Assembly: GCF_000234805.1 (NCBI RefSeq)
Contig: NC_016645.1
Coordinates: 2,394,391-2,458,390, forward strand
Source: Pyrobaculum ferrireducens
GTDB taxonomy: Archaea; Thermoproteota; Thermoprotei; Thermoproteales; Thermoproteaceae
Reading direction: 5' to 3'
DNA length: 64,000 nt
The number at the start of each line of letters is the position of its first letter. Within the stretch, counting starts at the first letter, position 1. Shown here piece after piece: positions 9,073 through 18,372 of the stretch. Below the pieces are notes generated by a model that saw only the letters and a program-made list of their open reading frames with translations, did no database searches and was not told the origin of the DNA. Made by a program: the position numbers and the translations under genes.

Positions 9073-9117
9073 CACTTTTAAACATGCAATACTTCTGAAA
9101 ACGCAAAGCATAAATAG
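9073..9117. promoter_or_regulatory. divergent promoter pair
   Basis: CTTTTAAAC at about 9075-9083 (minus strand TTTAAAAG) sits about 25 nt before the ATG at 9054 of the glycosyltransferase. CATAAATAGT at about 9109-9118 sits about 23-25 nt before the GTG at 9136 of the ATPase. Both fit leaderless transcription. Confidence 0.5.
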
Positions 9118-9135
9118 TAGTTTTAAGTGTGAGAC

Positions 9136-10152
9136 GTGGAGCTGAAGCGGCTGTTCGACGAGAGGGTTTCTTTCGTCTACGGACCCAGCGGCGCAGGAAA
9201 GACGGTGCTGGTCTCCAGAGCCGCCTTTGAGCTGGCGAAGGAGGGGCTGAGGGTGGTCTGGGTCTCCTTTAACGAGGGGAAGGAGTCTCTCCACAACACG
9301 TGGACTAGCTTCGGGTGGGACCCCAGACAGATCTCTGTTTTCGACTATCCCTACGTCCCCCAGTACAAGGAGACTCTCTTCAACCAGGTAATCGACTTAG
9401 CCTATAGAGAAAAAGCCGACGTCTTTGTAGTCGACGGGGTGGAGGCCATAGTATTCGACCGGGCGACTGCAGACGCCTTTGTGAAGATGGGCATACGTAC
9501 AATAGTCGGCATAGAAGCTAGGTACAACCCAATGGCGGACATTGCAGACGTCATTGTAAGGCTTAGTGCTAGATACACAAGCCACGCCACGATTAGAAGA
9601 GTTGAGATAAGAAAGGCCCGCGGCGTCGGCATAACGACGCCGGTTTACTACATGGCCATACTCCCCAGCGGCCCCGTCTTGCTAACAGACGAGCAGACGC
9701 CCACCCTAGAGGAGAGGAGGATCCCGCCGCCCGGCCTACTTGCTAATATAATAAGAGAGGTGCCTCTCGGCACGCAGATAGCCCTCTACGGCCCCTACCA
9801 GAGAATCTCGGCTGCGGTGGTAGACGCCCCCAACTCCATCGCCTACGTCCACAGACCATACCAGTGGACCTACTTCAAAAAAGCCAAGCCAAAGCTGGTC
9901 TCCATATACGAACACAGGAGGCTGGAGCACTACGCCGAGAAGCTACTGTCTAGATACGTCATCACGCTAGACGCCGAGCTGGTACCCCGCGCCTACAGAA
10001 GATTTAGGAGTCAAAACGCCGTTTGGGTGGACATATACACAGCGCCGCCAAACCCCTCCGAATACGACTACGTGCTGTATGTAGACGGCAGAAGGATAAA
10101 GATAGAGCACTCCCCAGAGCCTGTAGAGACGCCGGAGCTACCCCTTCAATAG
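9136..10152 (+). CDS. RadA/KaiC-like P-loop ATPase
   Basis: The 338-residue protein has a Walker A loop GPSGAGKT (residues 16-23), VVWVSFNEGKESLHN in the style of KaiC proteins and a Walker B strand VFVVDG near 100-105. Residues 1-200 are thus a RecA-fold domain like archaeal KaiC/RadB relatives, but there is no second KaiC domain, no HhH domain and no DNA-binding loop that I can identify. The C-terminal 120 residues are unrecognised. It starts with GTG, supported by the TATA box upstream. Its 3' end overlaps the convergent oxidoreductase gene by 15 nt. Role unknown; signalling or DNA-related functions are both open. Confidence 0.7.
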   Translation: MELKRLFDERVSFVYGPSGAGKTVLVSRAAFELAKEGLRVVWVSFNEGKESLHNTWTSFGWDPRQISVFDYPYVPQYKETLFNQVIDLAYREKADVFVVDGVEAIVFDRATADAFVKMGIRTIVGIEARYNPMADIADVIVRLSARYTSHATIRRVEIRKARGVGITTPVYYMAILPSGPVLLTDEQTPTLEERRIPPPGLLANIIREVPLGTQIALYGPYQRISAAVVDAPNSIAYVHRPYQWTYFKKAKPKLVSIYEHRRLEHYAEKLLSRYVITLDAELVPRAYRRFRSQNAVWVDIYTAPPNPSEYDYVLYVDGRRIKIEHSPEPVETPELPLQ

Positions 10153-11031
10153 CGCGGCGACGGCCTCGGCGCTGGGCTGGAGATCCGCCTCAATAGGCGC
10201 CTTCCCGCCCAGCAACTTCACCACCTCCTCCTCGTAGGCCGGCTTGTCCTCATTCCTGTAAAACAGGCCGATGGGTATCCTGCCCACGGGATCCAGCGTC
10301 GGCCACTCCAGCGCCTTTCTATAAGCCTGGAAGTAGTCCCCAGGATCGTGGCCGGCCTCCTCCAGCTTGTAAACCCTTGCCCTAAACCAGTCGTATGTAT
10401 TCACTCTGTTAAACGTGACGCATGGACTCAACACGTCCACAAGCGCGAAGCCCCGGTGCATGAGCGCGTCCTTAATGAGTTTGGCCAGGTGCGCCACGTC
10501 GCCGCTGAACCCCCTAGCCACGTAGGTAGCCCCAGCCGCCAGCGCAAGCGCCAGCGGGTTCACCGGCTCGTCCAAAGAGCCAAACGGCGTCGTCTTTGTC
10601 TTAACTCCCTTCAGCGTCGTGGGGGACATCTGGCCCGTGGTCAGGCCATATACTTGGTTATTAGAGACGAGGTATGTAAGCCCCACGTTGCGCCTAGCCG
10701 CGTGGATCATGTGGTTTAGGCCAATGCCGTAGCCGTCCCCGTCGCCGCCGACAACCACCACCTTCAGCCTCGGATTCGCTATCTTCACCCCGGTGGCTAT
10801 CGCCACAGCCCTCCCGTGTATGCCGTGAATGCCGTAGGTCTTCATGAAGTGGGGGAGCTGGGAGCTACAGCCGATTCCAGACACCACGACAACCTCTTCG
10901 TTGGGCACCCCCAGCTCGGCCAAGGCCCTCCTCAAAGCCTCCAAAATGCCGTAGTCGCCACAGCCGGGGCACCAAATGGGAGGCCTATTCACGGCGTAGT
11001 CAAGAGGCTTCCTAGACACCTCCACCTTCAT
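10138..11031 (-). CDS. 2-oxoacid:ferredoxin oxidoreductase beta subunit
   Basis: The 297-residue protein begins with WCPGCGDYGILEAL, the [4Fe-4S]/TPP entry motif of beta subunits, and has the thiamine-diphosphate motif GGDGDGYGIGLNHMIHAARRN followed by NNQVYGLTTGQ(M)SPTT. With the alpha-gamma subunit it oxidatively decarboxylates 2-oxoacids (pyruvate, 2-oxoglutarate) to acyl-CoA with reduction of ferredoxin in the cytoplasm. ATG 11031 overlaps the upstream stop as ATGA and is preferred over the GTG two codons earlier. The two-subunit layout is the crenarchaeal one. Confidence 0.93.
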   Translation of the reverse strand: MKVEVSRKPLDYAVNRPPIWCPGCGDYGILEALRRALAELGVPNEEVVVVSGIGCSSQLPHFMKTYGIHGIHGRAVAIATGVKIANPRLKVVVVGGDGDGYGIGLNHMIHAARRNVGLTYLVSNNQVYGLTTGQMSPTTLKGVKTKTTPFGSLDEPVNPLALALAAGATYVARGFSGDVAHLAKLIKDALMHRGFALVDVLSPCVTFNRVNTYDWFRARVYKLEEAGHDPGDYFQAYRKALEWPTLDPVGRIPIGLFYRNEDKPAYEEEVVKLLGGKAPIEADLQPSAEAVAALLKG

Positions 11032-12656
11032 AACCACTCCCTAAGCTCGTCGACGCTGAACGGCTCGCCCCACCACTTCAAAACCCGCCTAGACACCTTG
11101 ACCCCCCTCGCCGAGAGGTAATCTGCGAACTGCCCCCTGTAGTTAACCTCCACAACCACCACCTCCTTGGCGGAGTTTAGACGCTCCACCCACGAGTCCC
11201 GCGGCAGGGGGTACAGATCTCTAAACAACGCCAGCCCAATCCCAGCCTCCTCTGCGTAGTCCAGCAGAGGCATGGAGGTGGAGCCCCACGCTACCGCCGC
11301 GACCCCGCCGTCGCCCTGGATAAGCGGCGGCTCCATCTCCTCCGCAATCTTCACAAGCTTCCTCATACGCTTCTCGTGCATCGCCTTTCTAACCTCCGGC
11401 ACGTGTCTCTCCGTAATCACGTCCCCCCTCTCGTCGTGCTCGTCGCTGGTTGCTATATGCATGCCCCCGGGCGTGCCGGGTAGCGCCCTCGGAGAGACGC
11501 CGCTGGCCGTGATCTTGTACCTCTTATACTCCTCCCACACCACCGGCGCCTTGACCAGCTCCCCCCTCTCAATCCTAAACCTAGCCGGGTCAAACTCCAC
11601 AGTGCTCAGCGACTCCGTGAAGTAGAGATCCACAAGGACGATGACCGGCACCTGGTACTTCTCCGCAATGTTAAAAGCCTTCGCGGGGGCGTAGAGCCCC
11701 TCCTCAATCCACCTAGGGGCGATGACGGCGTGGGGGTACTCCCCATGCGCCGGCGACAGCGCCATGAAGAAGTCGGACTGCTCAGTCTCCGTAGGGAGGC
11801 CCGTGCTGGGGCCGCCGCGCTGCGCCAGAAACACCACGACAGGCGTCTCAATCATAGCCGCCAAGCCAAAGGCCTCGTGCATGAGGTCGAAGCCGCCTCC
11901 CGAGGTCCCCGTGGCCGCCCTAACCCCGGCGTAGGCCGCCCCGATGGCCATGTTAATCGCCGCGATCTCGTCCTCCGGCTGGACAACCGCCACGCCGAAT
12001 TTCGGACCCCACTCGGCCAGCCAGTGGAGGATGGGGCTGGCCGGCGTCATTGGGTAAGCCGCGTAGAACTTCATACCAGACATCACAGACCCCAGCGCCA
12101 GGGCCTCAGCCCCAGACATCAAAACCCTCGGCTCCCCCAGCTTCCCGACAGACGCCGCCGGCGAAAACCTCCCAGAGGCGGCGGCGTAGGCGTCCTCCAG
12201 CACCGCGATGTTCGCCTCCGCAATCTTCTCCCCACGCTCCCCAAACTCCCTCCTAATCTGCTCCTCCAAATACCTCGGATCGAGGCCTATAAGCACGGCC
12301 AGCGCCGCCAGCGCCGCCGTGTTCCGCATAATCCTGTTGCCGTGCTTCGCCGCGATTTCGGACATCGGCACCTCCCTCTCGGAAATTACAAAACGCGCAG
12401 ACCCCCTATACGCGGCCAGCGCCGCGTCGTTCAGCGCAACCAACACGTCGAAACTCCGCCACCTCCCGTGGCTGTAGATCTTCCTGTCGGAGACCCTAAT
12501 CTGGTAGAACATCGTCGGGTTGCCCTTTATGATAGAGCCGTACTGCCTATACCCAAACACGTGGTACCCCAGCCGCGCAAACACAGACGCCAGAGACCTG
12601 CCAGTCGTCTCCACACCCTCGCCCTGGGCCCCGCTGATTCTAATCGTTAAATCCAT
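11028..12656 (-). CDS. 2-oxoacid:ferredoxin oxidoreductase alpha subunit (gamma-alpha fusion)
   Basis: The first 190 residues are the gamma domain (IRISGAQGEGVETTGR, YGSIIKGNPTMFYQIRVS). The rest is the alpha domain, with the YPMTPASPIL motif (normally YPITPSSP) near residue 220 and GTSGGGFDLMHEAFGLA. This fused architecture marks the crenarchaeal 2-oxoacid:ferredoxin oxidoreductase with broad substrate range. ATG 12656 gives 542 residues and is favoured over a GTG nine bases upstream because an A/T-rich TATA-like element (12677-12684) is about 25 nt away. It is first in a two-gene operon with the beta subunit. Confidence 0.92.
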   Translation of the reverse strand: MDLTIRISGAQGEGVETTGRSLASVFARLGYHVFGYRQYGSIIKGNPTMFYQIRVSDRKIYSHGRWRSFDVLVALNDAALAAYRGSARFVISEREVPMSEIAAKHGNRIMRNTAALAALAVLIGLDPRYLEEQIRREFGERGEKIAEANIAVLEDAYAAASGRFSPAASVGKLGEPRVLMSGAEALALGSVMSGMKFYAAYPMTPASPILHWLAEWGPKFGVAVVQPEDEIAAINMAIGAAYAGVRAATGTSGGGFDLMHEAFGLAAMIETPVVVFLAQRGGPSTGLPTETEQSDFFMALSPAHGEYPHAVIAPRWIEEGLYAPAKAFNIAEKYQVPVIVLVDLYFTESLSTVEFDPARFRIERGELVKAPVVWEEYKRYKITASGVSPRALPGTPGGMHIATSDEHDERGDVITERHVPEVRKAMHEKRMRKLVKIAEEMEPPLIQGDGGVAAVAWGSTSMPLLDYAEEAGIGLALFRDLYPLPRDSWVERLNSAKEVVVVEVNYRGQFADYLSARGVKVSRRVLKWWGEPFSVDELREWL

Positions 12657-12755
12657 GAAACCCACTTCGATTTCTACATAAAAACCTTAATGATATATCA
12701 TGTAAGGGGTGCGCGAACCATTTAAAAAATTTACACCCCGCCCAGGTTCCACGCA

Positions 12756-12792
12756 GTGAACCAACGTTCACCACGTAAAAAACGTCGTGAAC
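12756..12792. promoter_or_regulatory. cluster of GTGAAC/GTTCAC half-sites, possible operator
   Basis: GTGAAC at 12756-12761, its inverse GTTCAC at 12766-12771 and another GTGAAC at 12787-12792 lie between the divergent oxidoreductase operon and the 134-residue gene, close to the latter's TATA-like CCTTAAAAAA (12803-12812). Regularly repeated half-sites here could bind a repressor. This is inference from pattern only. Confidence 0.3.
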
Positions 12793-12831
12793 CACGCTTA
12801 TCCCTTAAAAAAGCCCAGAAACAAGAATCCA

Positions 12832-13236
12832 ATGGAAGTAATCGCCATCGCCAGAGGCCCAGCCCCAGGCCTCTACTACATAGCCACAGCCCCACCCCGC
12901 TGCGGGCTCCTAGGGATAAAGCTCGCCGAGCTCCCCATAGACGCAGAGCCCCCCTTCAAAGCCACCTACATAAAAACCAGACACGGAACAGCCCTCCTCA
13001 ACATCTCCAAAATTAACATAGACAAATACCTACTAGACCACATAGATCAAGTCATAGAGGGCGAGGTGATGGACGGCGTATTGGAGGGGGTGGCCTGCAA
13101 CAAAAAAATAACTATAAGAGTACTGGATAGGTCATTAAGCGGGCCGGTAATCGCCGTGGTGCCCGTCTATTACAGACGTAGAAAAATTCCACAAGCCGTG
13201 TTTACCCTCCTAGCCTACAAACTGCAACTAGTCTAA
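12832..13236 (+). CDS. conserved-looking hypothetical protein
   Basis: I do not recognise the family. From ATG 12832 the product is 134 residues, beginning MEVIAIARGPAPGLYYIATA. It is a mixed alpha/beta protein with no membrane segment, one Cys in PPRCGLLG and one in GVACNKK, and a basic C-terminus (YYRRRKIPQAVF). The start is set by a TATA-like box centred about 25 nt upstream; an in-frame ATG at 12787 would lie ahead of that promoter. The 3' end overlaps convergent ndk by 9 nt. Confidence 0.6.
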   Translation: MEVIAIARGPAPGLYYIATAPPRCGLLGIKLAELPIDAEPPFKATYIKTRHGTALLNISKINIDKYLLDHIDQVIEGEVMDGVLEGVACNKKITIRVLDRSLSGPVIAVVPVYYRRRKIPQAVFTLLAYKLQLV

Positions 13237-13779
13237 AACCTCACCCTCCCTAAACCAAAATCTTATCTCCCTCTCAGCCTCCTCCCGGCTGTCGGAGGCG
13301 TGCACCAGGTTGTACACAACCCTGCCCTCCTCAGCCGCTAAGTCGGGCGAGTCAATCGAGAAGTCGCCCCTTATGGTCCCCGGGGGCGCCGAGTGCGGCG
13401 CCGTCGGCCCCACGAGCTTCCTCACCACCTCCACAGCCCTATTCCCCTTCAAAACCATCACCACAATAGGACCCGAAGTCATGTACCTAACCAAGCTACG
13501 CTTAATCATACGCCCAACCTCAACCGGGTCACCGGTGCCCAGCCGAGAGACCGGGTCAATCCCCAGCTCCTGATAAGCCTTCAAAAGCTTGGAGCCAGCC
13601 GACTTAAGCCACTCCTCCGACGAGGGGTAAAACCTCTCCACCTCCTCTGGAGAGGCCTTCACCATCTTCATAGCCACGATCCTAAGACCAGCCCTCTCAA
13701 ACCTCGAGATGATCTCCCCCACCAGCCCGCGCGCCACGGCGTCTGGCTTGAGTATAACAAGTGTGCGCTCAACTGGCAC
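13228..13779 (-). CDS. ndk: nucleoside diphosphate kinase
   Basis: The enzyme balances NTP and dNTP pools through a phosphohistidine. TLVILKPDAVARGLVGEI near the N-terminus, GPIVVMVLKG, RGDF and the active-site NLVHASDS (family pattern NxxHgSDS) are all present. At about 183 residues it is longer than the usual 150, with an extra stretch between residues about 60 and 100, as in other crenarchaeal enzymes I recall. GTG 13779 is preferred to TTG 13788 because the TATA box TATAAAAA (plus-strand reading, 13799-13806) is then about 25 nt away. Confidence 0.93.
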   Translation of the reverse strand: MPVERTLVILKPDAVARGLVGEIISRFERAGLRIVAMKMVKASPEEVERFYPSSEEWLKSAGSKLLKAYQELGIDPVSRLGTGDPVEVGRMIKRSLVRYMTSGPIVVMVLKGNRAVEVVRKLVGPTAPHSAPPGTIRGDFSIDSPDLAAEEGRVVYNLVHASDSREEAEREIRFWFREGEVLD

Positions 13780-13823
13780 GCCCCACAAGACAGCCCCCTA
13801 TAAAAACCTAACAAGTAAAGATG

Positions 13824-15068
13824 CTATAGGAGTAGGTAAGCCACTAGTGGCAGAGCCACCCCCAGCGCGACCGCCGCAAACGCCGTATAGGAAGACGTCA
13901 CGTTGTCCCCCACTGGCCCCGGCGCCTCCATAAGCCACCTAACTGCCCTGAGGTAGTAGGGCGTCGCCAACGCGCTGTTGAAAACAACCCACGCAACTAG
14001 AAGCACAGCCAGCTGGACATTTGGATACGACAGAATTAGAAGCGCCAGGAGGAGCTTTGGCCAGAAGCCCAGAAGAGGCGGCAACCCCAGTAGAGAAAGC
14101 ACGTTCAGCACATTCAACACGCTCCTCCTCGGCGGGAGTAGGTCGGAAAAAGCGGCCCGCAAGTAGCCGAAAACCCCTGCCTTAGCCAGCCCCGACGCAA
14201 GCCCCTCAAGCACCACCACGAGTATCGCCAAATCGGCGGCCGACACCGGCGCGCCGAATAGGCTAGGCCGCTTTTCGGGCTCCCCGAGCCACCACACCAA
14301 GGCCACGGCCGCGAGGGCGTACGACATGTGGGCAATGGAGGAGTAGGCCATAACCCTGCCCAGCGTCTTCGCCGTGAGCCCAGCCACGTTGGCGACGAGC
14401 ATGGAGACAAGCGCCACCACCAGCGCCACAAGCCCCACCTCGCCAGGCGCCTTCAAGCTCAAACTCTTGAAGATCGCCAAGAGGACGAAGAGGGCGGTCA
14501 CTTTGCTAAACGCCGCGAGAGACGCCGCGCCGCCCGGCGACCCCAAGGCGTAGGCGTCTACAACCCACGCGTGAAAAGGCGCCACACCCAACTCAAACAT
14601 AAAGCCTAGTACCGCCAGGTAGAGCCCCCACGGCCACCCAGCCACCGCCGCAAAGTAGCCCACGACGATGAGCACCTTCCCCACCCCGGAAAAGACAAGG
14701 TACTTCACGGCCCCCTCCACGTTCTCTCTCCCTCTACCCATGGCCAAGAGGCCGTATACCGCCGCAGTAGCCAGAGCCAACGCTATGAGTCCATACACCA
14801 CCGGCTGGGCGGCGTAGTAGACGTACACTGCGATAGCCGCCGCCACCGCCGCAAATGAAAGGGCGAGGCCGAAGGACCCCACCCTCCAGTCGAGAGCAAG
14901 CGCCAGCGCCACCAACGCCACTAAAACCCCCACCGGTACGCCGGCCGCCGCGGTGAGGGCCACAAGCGCCAGAGACGTGGCCACCGCCACGTACCGCCCG
15001 TCCACCCTCACCAACAGCGGCGCCGCCAGAGACAGAGCCAGGATCAGATAGGCGAAGTAGGCGATCAT
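13824..15068 (-). CDS. nuoN: complex I proton-pump subunit NuoN-like
   Basis: The product is 414 residues with about 12 membrane segments and belongs to the Mrp-antiporter-like family shared by NuoL, NuoM and NuoN. The conserved segment (GVAPFHAWVVDAYALG, then AALAAFSKVTALFVLL) contains the lysine on the broken helix thought to carry protons. It is the last gene of nuoJKMLN, and its ATG overlaps the nuoL stop as ATGA. The NuoN assignment rests on position and on its being the shortest of the three paralogues. Confidence 0.85.
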   Translation of the reverse strand: MIAYFAYLILALSLAAPLLVRVDGRYVAVATSLALVALTAAAGVPVGVLVALVALALALDWRVGSFGLALSFAAVAAAIAVYVYYAAQPVVYGLIALALATAAVYGLLAMGRGRENVEGAVKYLVFSGVGKVLIVVGYFAAVAGWPWGLYLAVLGFMFELGVAPFHAWVVDAYALGSPGGAASLAAFSKVTALFVLLAIFKSLSLKAPGEVGLVALVVALVSMLVANVAGLTAKTLGRVMAYSSIAHMSYALAAVALVWWLGEPEKRPSLFGAPVSAADLAILVVVLEGLASGLAKAGVFGYLRAAFSDLLPPRRSVLNVLNVLSLLGLPPLLGFWPKLLLALLILSYPNVQLAVLLVAWVVFNSALATPYYLRAVRWLMEAPGPVGDNVTSSYTAFAAVALGVALPLVAYLLL

Positions 15069-16936
15069 AGCAACACCAGCAGGAGGAGAATTACAAACAC
15101 CCCCACAACCGCATAGAACACGTACATGCTGATATAGCCGGTGGCCAGCCTCCTAGCCCAGTTCGACGCGGCCCCGAACACCCCCGGCAAGACGCTGTGG
15201 TAAAGCCCGTCGAAAAGCCCCCTGTCAAACACCAGGTAGATAAACTTGGCGAGCCATGTGTACAGCAGTGGAAGCACCCCGTCGTATAGGATAGGCAAAT
15301 AGAACCTGCGGTACAGCGCCTCCCACAGAGGCTTTAGAGTCTCCGAGCGGAAGCCGGGGAGCCATATATACAGGATAAACCCCGTTAAGAAGCCGGCCAG
15401 CACCGCCACAAGCGCCTCGGTTAAGGGAAACTTCACAGCGGCGGCGAAGTACACGCCCAGCGCCACAGTGGCCACGGCCAGCGCAGTATAGGGAAGCCAC
15501 ATCAACACAGGCGCCTCGTGCACCTCCTCCGGCTCCCTCCCGTGGGCAAACGTCAAGCCGATGAGCCGCAGGCCGTAAATCGGCGTTATGAACAACAACA
15601 CGTACAGCACAGGCGCCAGCCACTCCACGTGGTACACATGCCCAGCCTCGAACACGTTCTCCAACGCAAGGTCCTTGGTGACGTAGCCGACAAAGGGCGG
15701 GATGCCCACGAGGCTAAGCATAGACAGAGCCATGGCCGCCGCGGTGATCTTCATATGCCTCGCCAGTCCTCCCACCTCCCCAATGAATCTCGTACCCGCC
15801 TCGTGAATCACGGCGCCGAAGCCCATGAAGAGGCTGGCCTTAGACACCGCGTGGCCCACGATGTGGAGAAAAGCAAAGAATAGCAACGTGCTGAGCAAGC
15901 GCTCCTCGTGCAGACCGAGCAGCCCAGCCGCCCCGGCCGCCGCCGCGATGATGCCGAGGTTAGCCGCCGTGGAGCCGGCGAGTACAAGCTTAAACTCCAT
16001 AGCGGTCAATGCGATGAGTGTCGCCGCCAGAGCCGTCACGACGCCAACGACGGTAACCACCCAGAAATACAGCTCGGCGCCCTTCACCAGGAGGAAAATC
16101 GGCGTTGTCACGATCAGCACGTAAACCCCCGCCTTCACCATTGTGGCGGCGTGGATAAGCGCACTGACGCTCGTGGGGCCGGTCATCGCTGTGAGGAGCC
16201 ATTCGTGGAACGGGAACTGGGCGCTCTTGGTGAACGGCCCCATGGCGAAGAACAGAAGCGGCACCACGCCCAGAGTCCTCAACGCCTCGGAGCCGCTCAG
16301 CTTTGAGAGTGACACCGTCCCCACCAGCGCGTAGAACAGGGCGATGGCGACTAGGAAGAAGGCGTCGCCGAAGCGCACCGTGAGGATGGCGCGCAGTCCG
16401 GCTTTGCTGGGTGTCCACCAGTAGGGCACCCCCGCCACCCTCTCCTCTCTGCCGACCCACTTGTCGTATTCGTCGCGGTACCAGTGGCCAATGAGAGCCC
16501 ACGAGGCGAGGCCGACGCCCTCCCACCCCACGAGGAGGAGCCACAGGTTTTCCGCGTAGACGATTATGAGCATGGAGGTGGCGAAGAAGCCGAAGAAGAA
16601 CCAGTACCAGCCGGGTCTGTAGTCTCCCTCCATGTACTTGACGGAGTACAGCGAGATGGCGGCGATTAGCCACGCCACGAGGACTCCCATCGGTAGGCTG
16701 AAGTTGCTCAGCCTCACCTCGACGCCGGCGCCGACGGCTTGGATCCACGGGAAGCCGTAGATAATTGGCTTGTCGGGCGGCGGCGTGGGCACTGTGAGGT
16801 ATATGTAGGTGGCTAGCAACGCCGATAGAAACGTCCCCAGAGTGACGACCCACGCCTTGAACTTCTCCGAGGCGCTGAACAGCGAGGCGATTGACGTAAT
16901 AAACGGCAGGAAAATAGTGAGGAGTACTACTTCCAT
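15065..16936 (-). CDS. nuoL: complex I proton-pump subunit NuoL
   Basis: The product is 623 residues, the longest of the three antiporter-like subunits. It carries NuoL landmarks: GWEGVGLASWALIGHWYRDE near residue 136, GPFTKSAQFPFHEWLLTAMTGPTSVSALIHAATMVKAG-type sequence (in parts) near 230-270 and a C-terminal extension with a further membrane helix, as expected for the lateral-helix region. It sits in the inner membrane arm and contributes to proton translocation. It overlaps nuoM by 10 nt and nuoN by 4 nt. Confidence 0.93.
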   Translation of the reverse strand: MEVVLLTIFLPFITSIASLFSASEKFKAWVVTLGTFLSALLATYIYLTVPTPPPDKPIIYGFPWIQAVGAGVEVRLSNFSLPMGVLVAWLIAAISLYSVKYMEGDYRPGWYWFFFGFFATSMLIIVYAENLWLLLVGWEGVGLASWALIGHWYRDEYDKWVGREERVAGVPYWWTPSKAGLRAILTVRFGDAFFLVAIALFYALVGTVSLSKLSGSEALRTLGVVPLLFFAMGPFTKSAQFPFHEWLLTAMTGPTSVSALIHAATMVKAGVYVLIVTTPIFLLVKGAELYFWVVTVVGVVTALAATLIALTAMEFKLVLAGSTAANLGIIAAAAGAAGLLGLHEERLLSTLLFFAFLHIVGHAVSKASLFMGFGAVIHEAGTRFIGEVGGLARHMKITAAAMALSMLSLVGIPPFVGYVTKDLALENVFEAGHVYHVEWLAPVLYVLLFITPIYGLRLIGLTFAHGREPEEVHEAPVLMWLPYTALAVATVALGVYFAAAVKFPLTEALVAVLAGFLTGFILYIWLPGFRSETLKPLWEALYRRFYLPILYDGVLPLLYTWLAKFIYLVFDRGLFDGLYHSVLPGVFGAASNWARRLATGYISMYVFYAVVGVFVILLLLVLL

Positions 16937-18372
16937 AGCTTCGCCACCTCTATAGTTTTATATACATTGTCTGCAAGTGCGCTGGAGAAGGGCGGTAGGA
17001 AGAGCAGAAGCGATATGAAGGCCGCCGCGACTATGGCCAGCAGGGCCAAGTCGACGGGGCCCTTGTCCTCTCTCTTGTGGGGGCCGAAGAACACCACGCG
17101 GATGGTGTTGAAGGCGTAGATGCCGGTCACCAGGAGGATAGCTGCGTAGGGTATGTAGAAGAGGTACTCCTTTCCGAAGTACTTCGCGTAGGCCACCGTG
17201 AGCACTATCTCCGACACCATACCCACGCTCAGGATGCCCGCCAGGTTGAGGAACCCCACCACGGCGGCTCCCGCCAGCTCGGGGCGCCAGCCGTAGAGCC
17301 CGCCCATTTTCTCAATGTCGCGGGTGTGGAGGTGCATTATGAAGTACCCGGCGGTCATGAATAGGACGGCCTTGCCTAGGCCGTGGCTTAGGTAGAACAG
17401 CGCCGCCGCGGTGTAGCCGTGGGGGTTGAAGAGGGCCACGCCGAGGAGTAGATAGCCCATCTGCGATACCGTCGAGTAGGCGAATAGCCTCTTCACGTCT
17501 TTCTGCAAATACGCCATTAGGCCGCCGTATATGGCTGTGGCTACGGCGTAGTAGACGAGCCACCGGGCCCACTCGGAGTCTGCTGGCAGGACGTACATCG
17601 CCGTGGCCGCTATTAAGTACCCCCCTACGCCGACTAGGACGGGGGACAGGAGGGCGGACAGCGGCGTGGGGGCCTCTGCGTGGACGTAGGGGAGCCACAT
17701 GTGGACGCCGAGGGCGGCCATCTTGATTAGGGAGCCGACTAGAATTAGGAGGAAGGCAACGGCATTGGGCCCAGGGAACTTGGCGTTTTCGACGCCCTCT
17801 AGGAGGAGGGGTACGTAGTAGGTCCCATCTAGATAGAGGAGGAGGAAGCCGGCTAAGACGAGGAAGGCCCCTACGTGGGACCAGACGAGGTACATGACTG
17901 TAATCCTTACGCGGTCTCCGTATCCGTAGTACAGTACCTGGAAGAGGGAGGCTACGAGGGCTATTTCTATGAATACGTACACCATGATTAGGTTGGCGGC
18001 GACGAAGGCGCCGGCGAGTCCGCCTAGGAAGAAGCCGTATGTGAGGTAGAATAGGGATGTGTCTCTGCCCACCTCTTGGCTCCTGTGTTCCATGTACGGC
18101 GGTGAGTATATGGCGACGAGGATGCCGACGAGGGCTACTGTGAAGGCGAAGAGCCCGTTGAAGGGGGTTATGCGGAACGCCAGTATATCAAAGCCTTGGA
18201 ACGCCGCCTCCGTGATGTCGACGCCGCCGAATACCGAGTAGGCGGAGACGACTAGTAGGGGTATCAGCGCCAGCGCCGATATGTAGCCCGCCGTGTATGG
18301 CGACTTCTTTGCGGCGGCGTAGGCGGCTAGGGAGAGGGCCATTGGTATTAGGACTGTGGCTAGGATGATCAT
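16927..18372 (-). CDS. nuoM: complex I proton-pump subunit NuoM
   Basis: The product is 481 residues with about 14 membrane helices. IEIALVASLFQVLYYGYGDR near 135, KMAALGVHMWLPYVHAEAPTPLSALLS near 217 (read in parts) and LFAYSTVSQMGYLLLG near 300 match NuoM and include the conserved Glu and Lys of the proton channel. Its ATG overlaps the nuoK stop (ATGA) and its end overlaps nuoL, so J-K-M-L-N is one tightly coupled unit. Confidence 0.93.
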   Translation of the reverse strand: MIILATVLIPMALSLAAYAAAKKSPYTAGYISALALIPLLVVSAYSVFGGVDITEAAFQGFDILAFRITPFNGLFAFTVALVGILVAIYSPPYMEHRSQEVGRDTSLFYLTYGFFLGGLAGAFVAANLIMVYVFIEIALVASLFQVLYYGYGDRVRITVMYLVWSHVGAFLVLAGFLLLYLDGTYYVPLLLEGVENAKFPGPNAVAFLLILVGSLIKMAALGVHMWLPYVHAEAPTPLSALLSPVLVGVGGYLIAATAMYVLPADSEWARWLVYYAVATAIYGGLMAYLQKDVKRLFAYSTVSQMGYLLLGVALFNPHGYTAAALFYLSHGLGKAVLFMTAGYFIMHLHTRDIEKMGGLYGWRPELAGAAVVGFLNLAGILSVGMVSEIVLTVAYAKYFGKEYLFYIPYAAILLVTGIYAFNTIRVVFFGPHKREDKGPVDLALLAIVAAAFISLLLFLPPFSSALADNVYKTIEVAKLWK

